A stretch of 30,196 nucleotides of DNA from DASZMX01 sp035551475 (GTDB taxonomy: Bacteria; Verrucomicrobiota; Verrucomicrobiia; Limisphaerales; Palsa-1400): contig DASZMX010000108.1 of NCBI GenBank assembly GCA_035551475.1, positions 1 to 30,196 on the forward strand. Direction: 5' to 3'. The notes beneath the pieces are model-generated. The model had not been told where the DNA came from, did no database searches, and saw only the letters and a list, made by a program, of their open reading frames with translations. This document shows positions 24,087 through 30,196 of this stretch, in pieces (positions within the stretch are counted from its first letter, which is position 1; every line of letters begins with the position of its first letter). Both the position numbers and the translations under genes were made by a program.

Positions 24087-25019
24087 TTACGCCGCCGCCA
24101 GTTGCGCTCGGTATTCGGTGGGCGATTGGCCGGTGATTTTTTTGAACACCCGGTTGAAGTGCGTCAGCGATTGGAAGCCCACTTCGTAGGCGATTTCGCT
24201 CACCCGCAGATTGGGATTCAACAGCAGGTTGCGCGCTTTTTCCACCCGCACGCGCGACACATACTCGGTAAAGTTCATGCCGGTGGCCTTCTTGAACATC
24301 TTGCAAAAATGAAACGTGCTGGTGTTGACCGCCTTGGCCACCTGGCCGAGTGACAGATCCTCGGACTGGTTTTCCTGGATATATTCCTTGGCGCGCTTGA
24401 TCGTGGGGGACTCCTTGTTTTGCTTTTGCAGCAGAATCTGGTTGGTCACCACCGAGATGTGTTCCCCGAAAATGCTCAACAGCTTGATGATCGCGTCATA
24501 TTGGCGGGAGGAAACCACCTTCGTGTCGAGATAAGCGTTTTCCACCCCTTTGCGGGTCACTTCCACTCCCCATTCCGCCACCAGTTTGGAGGTGCGATCA
24601 ATTTGGGATTCGGAAACTTTCTTGCGCAAGACCTGGCCGGTCTGGAGGAAGCCGATCAATTGATCGCCCAGGCGCACCGGCACCGCAGTGTCGCACAATC
24701 CTAATTGGCAGGTCACGGTCGCCGGCTCGAAATTGGCGCTCTCGGACAATTGCTGCTGGATTTGCAGGCAAGCCGCGCAGGATTTGCTTTTTTCCGCGAG
24801 CATGGCGCACAGGGGGTTCTCGTGCCGTTTACCGTGGTTGGGCAATTGCCAGGAATCGATCGGGCGCAGCGAAACCGGCAAGCCGGTCGCGTCGCTGAAC
24901 GCCCGTTCGTAATCCTGGTAAATCTTGGAGCTCGTCAGGCTTTCGATCAGCTCTTTATTGTCCTGACGCGTCATTTTTTGTTCGGTCCCGTTTGGTTGTT
25001 GCGCAAAGATTGTTGTCAT
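24087..25019 (-). CDS. AraC-family regulator with N-terminal PocR sensor domain
   Basis: A 310-residue transcription regulator from ATG 25019 (a longer frame reaches 25070). The N-terminal part (about 25-185) is a PocR domain: it has the paired cysteines in CAMLAEKSKSCAACLQIQ and CQLGLCDTAVPVRLGDQLIGFLQTGQVL. PocR domains are proposed to bind small hydrocarbon derivatives. The C-terminal 100 residues hold the double helix-turn-helix of AraC proteins (LSLGQVAKAVNTSTFHFCKMFKKATG and VSEIAYEVGFQSLTHFNRVFKKITGQSP). It heads the signalling gene series and is divergent from the rfbF-like gene, with 151 bp between starts that should contain both promoters. Confidence 0.93.
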   Translation of the reverse strand: MTTIFAQQPNGTEQKMTRQDNKELIESLTSSKIYQDYERAFSDATGLPVSLRPIDSWQLPNHGKRHENPLCAMLAEKSKSCAACLQIQQQLSESANFEPATVTCQLGLCDTAVPVRLGDQLIGFLQTGQVLRKKVSESQIDRTSKLVAEWGVEVTRKGVENAYLDTKVVSSRQYDAIIKLLSIFGEHISVVTNQILLQKQNKESPTIKRAKEYIQENQSEDLSLGQVAKAVNTSTFHFCKMFKKATGMNFTEYVSRVRVEKARNLLLNPNLRVSEIAYEVGFQSLTHFNRVFKKITGQSPTEYRAQLAAA

Positions 25020-25170
25020 GTCCGCAAAATAGCGCTTGCCGTATTTTGCGAACATTGGGAGCTTCGCCAAAGCGCGCCCGTCAAAAATAACTAGCCGGCC
25101 TAAAGAATTTCCTTAGCTGCTCCCCGCTTGGTTGCCTTTCCCGCGGCGCTGCCCTATGATCCGCGCACCG

Positions 25171-25953
25171 ATGAAAGTTGTTATTCTCTGCGGCGGCAAA
25201 GGCACGCGCTTGCGCGAAGAAACCGAGTATCGCCCGAAGCCCATGGCGCCCATTGGCAATCGCCCCATCCTTTGGCACATCATGAAAATCTATGCCGCCC
25301 ATGGCTATAAGGATTTTATTCTGTGCCTCGGTTATAAGGGCGAGATGATCAAGGATTACTTTCGCAATTACCTCTGGATGACCAGCGACGTTACGCTGCG
25401 TCTCGGGCAGAAACCCGGCGCCAAATTCCACAATCATCACGACGAAGAAGATTGGTCTGTGACGCTCGCGGACACCGGCGAGGAAACCATGACCGCCGGG
25501 CGCATCGCCAAGATCAAGCAGTTCATCGGTGATGATCCCGATTTTTTCCTCACCTACGGCGATGGCGTGGGCAACGTGGACATTGCCGCGTCATTGGCTT
25601 TTCATCGGCAACATGGCAAAAAACTCACCGTCACCGCCGTTCACCCGCCGGGACGCTTTGGCGAGATGGGGATCGCGCCGAGCGGCGCGGTGCTGACCTT
25701 CAACGAGAAGCCCCAGGCGGCGGAAGGCCGCATCAACGGCGGCTTCTTCGTCGCTTCGCGCGCGATTTTCGACCATGTGCAGGACAGCGAGACCGTCATG
25801 TTTGAGCAGCGCCCAATCCAAACCATGACCGCCGAGGGTCAGGTCATGGCGTTTCCGCACGACGGCTTCTGGCAGCCCATGGACACCTACTCGGAATTCA
25901 ATCTCCTCAATCGCCTATGGGCGGGCGGGCAGGCGCCGTGGAAAGTCTGGTAG
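25171..25953 (+). CDS. rfbF: Glucose-1-phosphate cytidylyltransferase
   Basis: The enzyme makes CDP-glucose from CTP and glucose 1-phosphate, the first step to CDP-linked deoxysugars of surface polysaccharides. The 260-residue product from ATG 25171 opens with the nucleotidyltransferase motif KVVILCGGKGTRLREET and the sugar-phosphate segment RPKPMAPIGNRPILWHIMK. It also keeps the RfbF-specific parts LCLGYKGEMIKDYFRNY, FFLTYGDGVGNVDI and FGEMGIAPSG. Upstream in-frame starts (25132 and others) precede the family N-terminus and are rejected. The usual partner, CDP-glucose 4,6-dehydratase, is not beside it; the next gene is convergent. It may serve a pathway encoded elsewhere. Confidence 0.93.
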   Translation: MKVVILCGGKGTRLREETEYRPKPMAPIGNRPILWHIMKIYAAHGYKDFILCLGYKGEMIKDYFRNYLWMTSDVTLRLGQKPGAKFHNHHDEEDWSVTLADTGEETMTAGRIAKIKQFIGDDPDFFLTYGDGVGNVDIAASLAFHRQHGKKLTVTAVHPPGRFGEMGIAPSGAVLTFNEKPQAAEGRINGGFFVASRAIFDHVQDSETVMFEQRPIQTMTAEGQVMAFPHDGFWQPMDTYSEFNLLNRLWAGGQAPWKVW

Positions 25954-25962
25954 GCGGTTCTA

Positions 25963-26658
25963 TTACTTGACGAACTCAAAGCTGCTGTGCGCCAGCGTCC
26001 AGTCCGCCGCGAGTGGGCGGAGGCACCAGCCGGTCTCGGTCGTGAACTCGTCGATGGCGCGCGGCTCGTGGTCCACATGGTCCATTTCATCGAAGTAAAT
26101 CAGCGTGCCCGGCTTGAGCAGCGGGCGCAGCCAGCGCAGCACAAAAATCGTCGAGGAATAAAGGTCTGCGTCCATGTTGACGACCAGCAAGTCGTGGGCG
26201 GGCGGCGTATAGGTTGGGAGAACCTGGTCGAACCAGCCTTTAAAAAAAGTCACGCGCTGGTCATTGAGCGCGGGGGCCCGGCCTTGCGCGTCGAATTGCC
26301 CCTTGAACCAGGGCCCGTTTTGCTCCGGCAACCCTTCAAAGCTGTCGAACCCATGCAGCGTCGCCTGCGGATCTTTCAGGGCTTGCGCCCACCAGCGGAT
26401 GCTGTCGCCCGCCGCCACGCCGAATTCCAGGTACAAAACCTTGCGTCCTTCTATTCTTGACACCATTTCGCTCCACACCTGGGTGCGATCGCGCTTTCGC
26501 TCGGCAAAGGTGTAATGGCGCTGCCTGGCCCAGGCGCCGATATGCAGTTGGTTGGCAAACGTCTGAATTTGATTGAGCCGGGGTTGGGACATTTTCGCCC
26601 CGGCCAGCGTCACCAGATATTTGCAATAGTCCCTTAGCATAGAAGTGAAAGCCCGCAT
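25963..26658 (-). CDS. TylF/MycF-family O-methyltransferase
   Basis: A 231-residue SAM-dependent methyltransferase. The SAM-binding motif I is VLYLEFGVAAGDSIRWW (about 73-90). Further class markers are LHGFDSFEGLPE, and the metal-binding acidic cluster in VVNMDADLYSSTIFVL with YFDEMDHVDHE. These match the TylF/MycF family of macrocin or sugar O-methyltransferases, and also related bacterial proteins in polysaccharide clusters. There is no export signal. It converges on the rfbF-like gene with 9 bp between stops, which makes a sugar or glycan substrate attractive, but this is inference. The start could be ATG 26658 or a Met six codons in. Confidence 0.85.
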   Translation of the reverse strand: MRAFTSMLRDYCKYLVTLAGAKMSQPRLNQIQTFANQLHIGAWARQRHYTFAERKRDRTQVWSEMVSRIEGRKVLYLEFGVAAGDSIRWWAQALKDPQATLHGFDSFEGLPEQNGPWFKGQFDAQGRAPALNDQRVTFFKGWFDQVLPTYTPPAHDLLVVNMDADLYSSTIFVLRWLRPLLKPGTLIYFDEMDHVDHEPRAIDEFTTETGWCLRPLAADWTLAHSSFEFVK

Positions 26659-26701
26659 TGAGTAGCCGCCGGGCGTCGTTCTGGCAAGAATTTAAGGGCT
26701 T

Positions 26702-27784
26702 TCACGCGCCGCATTGGGCCCGCTGCCGGAGCGCGTGGTCCACCAGGACGAGCGCGGTCATCGCCTCGACCATCGGGACGGCGCGGGGCAGGACGCAGGG
26801 GTCGTGGCGGCCGCGGCCCTTCAGCGTCGTGTTCTTGAACTGAGCGTCCACCGTTTCCTGCTCATGCATGACGGTCGCGACGGGCTTGAAAGCGATGCGG
26901 AAATAAATCGTTTCGCCATTGGAGATGCCGCCTTGGATGCCGCCGGATTTGTTGGTGAGCGTCCGCACTTTTCCGCCTTTCATGCGAAAGGGATCGTTGT
27001 GTTGCCGGCCTGTTTCCAAAATGCCGCCAAAACCGGAGCCTACTTCAAAACCTTTGGACGCGGGCAGACTCAGCATCGCCTTGGCCAGGTCGGCCTCCAG
27101 CCTGTCAAACACCGGTTCGCCCCAACCGGGCGGCACGCCCCGCGCCACGCCTTCGATCAAGCCGCCCACGCTGTCGCCGGCGCGCCGCATTTGTTCGATC
27201 AAACGAATCATTTTGACGGCTGTTTTGGCGTCCGGACAGCGCACAATGTTCGATTCGATCTGCCGGAGCGTCACCTTTTCGCGGTCCACCTCCGCCTTGA
27301 TCCGCTGGACTTGCTGCACGAAGGCCAGCGTTTCCACGCCGAATTGTTCGCGTAAAACCTTTTTTGCCACAGCTCCCGCCGCCACGCGGCCGATGGTTTC
27401 CCGGGCGCTGGTGCGGCCGCCGCCCTGCCAATTGCGCACGCCGAATTTTGCTTGATACGTGTAATCCGCGTGCGACGGCCGAAATTTCGTCGCCATCTCG
27501 CTGTAGGCCTCCGGCCGCATGTCCTCATTCTTGACCCAAATGGAAATGGGCGTCCCCAGCGTTTGGCCCTCGAACGTCCCCGATAGAATTTGCGCGCGGT
27601 CCGCCTCCTTGCGCGGCGTCACGATCGACGATTGCCCGGGGCGCCGCCGATCCAAATCCGGCTGGATGTCCGCTTCCGTCAACGCGAGCCGCGGCGGGCA
27701 GCCGTCAATCACCACGCCCACGCCGCCCCCGTGCGACTCGCCCCACGTCGTGATCCGAAACAATTGTCCGAACGAATTTCCCAT
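26702..27784 (-). CDS. aroC: Chorismate synthase AroC
   Basis: AroC converts 5-enolpyruvylshikimate 3-phosphate to chorismate, last step of the shikimate pathway, with reduced FMN. The 360-residue product has all three family signatures: GESHGGGVGVVIDGCPP near the N-terminus, the central GVRNWQGGGRTSARETIGRVA, and the C-terminal GRHDPCVLPRAVPMVEAM. The FMN/substrate loop NKSGGIQGGISNGE is intact. Start ATG 27784 gives the canonical MGNSFGQLFRITTWGESHG beginning. No other aromatic amino acid genes are adjacent. The methyltransferase gene follows 43 bp downstream on the same strand. Confidence 0.97.
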   Translation of the reverse strand: MGNSFGQLFRITTWGESHGGGVGVVIDGCPPRLALTEADIQPDLDRRRPGQSSIVTPRKEADRAQILSGTFEGQTLGTPISIWVKNEDMRPEAYSEMATKFRPSHADYTYQAKFGVRNWQGGGRTSARETIGRVAAGAVAKKVLREQFGVETLAFVQQVQRIKAEVDREKVTLRQIESNIVRCPDAKTAVKMIRLIEQMRRAGDSVGGLIEGVARGVPPGWGEPVFDRLEADLAKAMLSLPASKGFEVGSGFGGILETGRQHNDPFRMKGGKVRTLTNKSGGIQGGISNGETIYFRIAFKPVATVMHEQETVDAQFKNTTLKGRGRHDPCVLPRAVPMVEAMTALVLVDHALRQRAQCGA

Positions 27785-27854
27785 GGCCTTCAGCTTAGGT
27801 TTCTCCTTCGGGCGGGGAAAGGCGAAAAAGACAGCGGCTCGTTTGGTTTCTCGG

Positions 27855-28715
27855 TTAATCGGAGCGTTGCTGGCGGCGCAGCGCGCGATCGTGGTCGAGC
27901 ATGGCGAGAATGACTTTCTCGGGCACGCCGTTGGCTTTCAAGGTGATGATCTGGTCGGTCGAGAGCTTGAAGGAGCCCGCTTGTTTAATGTAGCTCAGCA
28001 AATCCTCCGGCCGCGATCCGCCTGACAATAATAAAACCGCGTGCCGCGAGGGCCCCGACAGGCCGGAATAATCGCCGAGGCCGACGCCGGTTTTGTCATC
28101 GTTGCGCGGCGGCTGATAGGCCGGCTCCGCCGCCGCGGTGTTCTCGTGCGGCGCCGGCGCGGTTTCGATGCTGGCGCGCAGGTCATCGGCGCCGGCGATG
28201 AATTTGTCCCGCATCAGCGCCATCGTCTGGTCTTCGGGATAAAGGCGCGTCAATACTTTGATCATGGCATTCCAGCGCGGTTTTTCTTTGGTGAGAAATT
28301 CCGCCACAGCGTGGCGTTGAATGATGATCGATTGCTTGGCATTTTCCAGAACGCGCAAGTCGCTGTCCACGTAATCGCGCAAGGATTGCTTGTCGATTTC
28401 GGTCAGGGAGGCGTCCGCGATATCGTTGGTGATCGCGGCCACGCGTCCTTGGAATTGGTCGAGGACGCCGATGGCATGGGCCAGCCGGTTCGTCGAGGCT
28501 TCGGCCGTGGCGAAAACATTGCTCACGGCGCTCAACTCGCGCGCGTCCTTTAGCGTCTCCATGCTTTGCGCCAGGGCCCGCCATGAACTGTCCGATTCCT
28601 GTTCGCATTTCGCGGCCAGGGCGGGCGCCGTCTCCGACGCCACCCCGCGTTCCCGCCCGCCCGCGATGGCGCCCAACGGCGCCACAGCGAGCAGAATCAT
28701 CAACCAGGCTTTCAT
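27855..28715 (-). CDS. Secreted helical protein of unknown function
   Basis: A 286-residue product from ATG 28715. Residues 1-19 (MKAWLMILLAVAPLGAIAG) form a signal peptide. The next 150 residues are predicted helical with heptad-like spacing (SMETLKDARELSAVSNVFA, LRDYVDSDLRVLENAKQ). A Pro/Ala/Glu linker follows (about 183-205). The C-terminal 50 residues contain FKLSTDQIITLKANGVPEKVILAMLDHD, a short helical motif (L..div.LK..Gv...vi..M) that I recall from other envelope proteins of related bacteria. I do not recognise the full family. The gene follows the other secreted helical protein by 5 bp on one transcript, so the two products probably act together in the periplasm. Confidence 0.7.
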   Translation of the reverse strand: MKAWLMILLAVAPLGAIAGGRERGVASETAPALAAKCEQESDSSWRALAQSMETLKDARELSAVSNVFATAEASTNRLAHAIGVLDQFQGRVAAITNDIADASLTEIDKQSLRDYVDSDLRVLENAKQSIIIQRHAVAEFLTKEKPRWNAMIKVLTRLYPEDQTMALMRDKFIAGADDLRASIETAPAPHENTAAAEPAYQPPRNDDKTGVGLGDYSGLSGPSRHAVLLLSGGSRPEDLLSYIKQAGSFKLSTDQIITLKANGVPEKVILAMLDHDRALRRQQRSD

Positions 28716-28720
28716 AAAGG

Positions 28721-29422
28721 TTAAGAGCGTTTGGCTGCGGCGTCCGACAACGGCGCCGATAAGGCGGTGGAAATTTCCTTTTCCACACCGCGCAATGACA
28801 CCACCAGATTGTCCACGGCTTCGCGCAATTCCTCTCCGGCCTTCAACTCAATCAGGCTCACGAAGTAAGCTTTCCGCTCGCGAAAGGCCGCGGCGTTTCG
28901 CTTGATTTGCGCGCGGATCGATTCCAGATCGCCCGCCCGGGTTTGCAGGTCTTCCCGCAATTTGCGAAAGCGCGCCGCCGATTGGCCGTAGCAAACCGCG
29001 TTGGCCGGAGACGCCGTGCGTTGGAAATCCTCCATGTTTTTTTGTTTGAGCTGATACGCATCCGCCAGCTCGCCCAATTTCGAACCAATGTCTTTGAGCT
29101 GACCGTTGCCTAGATCTTCGTAGGAAGCGATGGCCTGTTCCAATGCCTCCGCCGCGACCGCGTCATTGGTCATGCGCAGCGCTTTTTCAATTGAAGCTTG
29201 GACGCCGCTGAGGCGGGACGTTAAATTTCCATAGACATCGTCGCTCACCCCCAAGGCTTCGAGCCAGTTCGTGCCGCCGAGCGCTGTTTTCGGCGTCTCG
29301 GTGGGAGCCGCTGCGGGCGGTTCATTTTGCGGCTCGAAGCTTGCCCTTCGATCAGCGGCGAAGGAAGCTGTGGCCAGCGTGATAGTCGCCATTCCAATGA
29401 ATAAGAGGCTTTTCAATTTCAT
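28721..29422 (-). CDS. Secreted coiled-coil-like protein of unknown function
   Basis: A 233-residue product from ATG 29422. Residues 1-22 (MKLKSLLFIGMATITLATAS...) are a clear signal peptide cut near ASFA-A. A short Pro/Glu/Ala-rich segment (about 28-48) precedes an almost entirely helical part. The single Cys is in ANAVCYGQSAARF. No enzyme motif is visible. A promoter can be proposed upstream at 29463-29490. It is the first gene of a two-gene unit with the other secreted helical protein, divergent from an unrecognised gene at 29601. The two proteins share general character but not obvious sequence similarity. Confidence 0.7.
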   Translation of the reverse strand: MKLKSLLFIGMATITLATASFAADRRASFEPQNEPPAAAPTETPKTALGGTNWLEALGVSDDVYGNLTSRLSGVQASIEKALRMTNDAVAAEALEQAIASYEDLGNGQLKDIGSKLGELADAYQLKQKNMEDFQRTASPANAVCYGQSAARFRKLREDLQTRAGDLESIRAQIKRNAAAFRERKAYFVSLIELKAGEELREAVDNLVVSLRGVEKEISTALSAPLSDAAAKRS

Positions 29423-29462
29423 AATATTTTACGCTGCCTGTTTATCAGTGCAGCTGACGGCG

Positions 29463-29490
29463 AATATAGCGGCTTTTCAAAGCTCGTAAA
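29463..29490 (-). promoter_or_regulatory. Candidate sigma70-type promoter for the secreted-protein pair
   Basis: On the minus strand TTTACG (29490-29485) and TATATT (29468-29463) are separated by 16 bp and lie about 40 bp upstream of ATG 29422. The -10 box matches consensus at 5 of 6 positions, the -35 box at 4 of 6. The AT-rich region (29423-29600) holds no gene. Confidence 0.4.
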
Positions 29491-29493
29491 CAG

Positions 29494-29529
29494 AAATTAA
29501 CAATTATTAACGTTTTTACATGTTAATTT
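29494..29529. promoter_or_regulatory. Inverted repeat in divergent promoter region (possible operator)
   Basis: AAATTAACA (29494-29502) and TGTTAATTT (29521-29529) form a perfect 9-bp inverted repeat with an 18-bp spacer. A further TTAAC half site lies inside (29507-29511). It sits just upstream of the candidate promoter for the minus-strand secreted-protein pair and about 70 bp before the plus-strand gene, so a regulator bound here could affect both. Confidence 0.4.
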
Positions 29530-29600
29530 ACAATATGGCTTGATAATTGCTGGATTATTAATACTTGAACTTGTTAAAAAGAAAGTTGAAGGTGGCGTCC

Positions 29601-30196
29601 ATGCTCGGCGAAGAACTGCGGAAGCTATTGCTTTCCATACCTCTACCGGACGGCCAACCGCTGTTTAAAAACGCGACGACGTTGGCCGCCGAGATGGTGT
29701 CGCAGCCCAAGAACACTCGCACCGAAAGTTCCGTTGCCTCGCTTCTCAGCGCCGTATTTACAGATCAACGCGCTTTATCTGCTGAATTTCGCGCCCAGCT
29801 TTTGGAATCTGTTAAGAATACCCTAGCGGCGCGGGATTTGAAGCAGGAAGTTCCGCGAGTCACGGAAACGCTGGATGAGCTGATCGCGCGGCACAACGCC
29901 GAGATGCGCGCCGCCCGCGATCGTGTGCCCGATCCCACTGAAACGGCTCCCGACGAGATCAGCGGGATCACCTCCTATTTTGAAAAGATCACCCAATATG
30001 CCGGGCTGATTTGCGTGGAATATCGCGATGCGCCCCGGGTTTATGGCCCCGCCAAATACAGTCATCTGCTTGAGCCGTGCGCGCGCGCGATTGCTCACGG
30101 GGCTTCGGTGGCGATGTTCCAACCTTTCCAAACCCGCGCGGACGCGCCCCCGCCTTTTGCGCATGCCGAACGCCTGCATTCGTTTTTTCGCGAAGT
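29601..30196 (+). CDS. Unrecognised protein, truncated by the window end
   Basis: ATG 29601 opens a frame of 198 codons that runs off the window. It is preceded by a good ribosome binding site, GAAGGTGG, ending five bases before the ATG, which fixes the start. The visible part is soluble: a helical N-terminus (MLGEELRKLLLSIPLPDG, then AAEMVSQPKNTRTE), a long charged stretch (about 75-110, VTETLDELIARHNAEMRAARD) and a more globular segment with YFEKITQYAGLICVEYRDAP. There is no signal peptide. I do not recognise the family. Codon use is typical of the neighbours, so it is a real gene. Its position opposite the secreted pair may or may not be functional. Confidence 0.65.
   Translation, partial: MLGEELRKLLLSIPLPDGQPLFKNATTLAAEMVSQPKNTRTESSVASLLSAVFTDQRALSAEFRAQLLESVKNTLAARDLKQEVPRVTETLDELIARHNAEMRAARDRVPDPTETAPDEISGITSYFEKITQYAGLICVEYRDAPRVYGPAKYSHLLEPCARAIAHGASVAMFQPFQTRADAPPPFAHAERLHSFFRE

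Overview
The window looks like a chromosomal segment of a Gram-negative, GC-rich bacterium. The best guess is a Verrucomicrobiota member, perhaps close to Pedosphaera/Limisphaerales. The basis is an lpxD gene for lipid A, lipoprotein signals, a large secreted beta-helix protein ending in a C-terminal module (YRLQY...W...RFYRV) that I associate with that phylum, paired Gfo/Idh/MocA oxidoreductases, and a tiny very basic COX24-type ribosomal protein. This placement comes from gene content, not from a database search.

Left part (1-5900): tilS on the minus strand follows a likely intrinsic terminator. Upstream of it lie a large secreted beta-helix protein and a small membrane-anchored protein. 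About 4350-5900 is an AT-richer, gene-poor stretch. It holds a tRNA-like element with an intact T arm and acceptor stem but no recognisable anticodon arm, a long hairpin, degenerate repeats spaced 20-22 bp, and an unrecognised basic ORF. It resembles the scar of an integrated element.

Housekeeping part (5950-14361): purN, long-form hisG, the COX24-type protein, a TPR lipoprotein and a DUF2203 protein run on the plus strand. They meet a secreted nucleoside hydrolase and lpxD on the minus strand. Two Gfo/Idh/MocA oxidoreductases are then divergent from lpxD. A DUF1016/YhcG-type PDDEXK nuclease gene (14373-15731) follows only 11 bp later and carries two identical intragenic palindromes 60 bp apart.

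Transport and signalling block (15760-25019, all minus strand): reading in the direction of transcription, the order is an AraC regulator with a PocR sensor domain, a PAS histidine kinase, a single-domain response regulator, a REC-PAS-NarL-type kinase, a LuxR-type response regulator, then livK-livH-livM-livG-livF. Many junctions overlap or are only a few bases apart. The layout suggests a sensory module linked to one branched-chain amino acid (or amide/urea)-type importer, but that functional link is inference.

Right part (25171-30196): rfbF-like cytidylyltransferase, a TylF-type methyltransferase, aroC, and two unrecognised secreted helical proteins encoded 5 bp apart. An AT-rich divergent promoter region contains a 9-bp inverted repeat, and an unrecognised gene runs off the window end. 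I see no CRISPR array, rRNA gene, complete insertion sequence or convincing complete tRNA.
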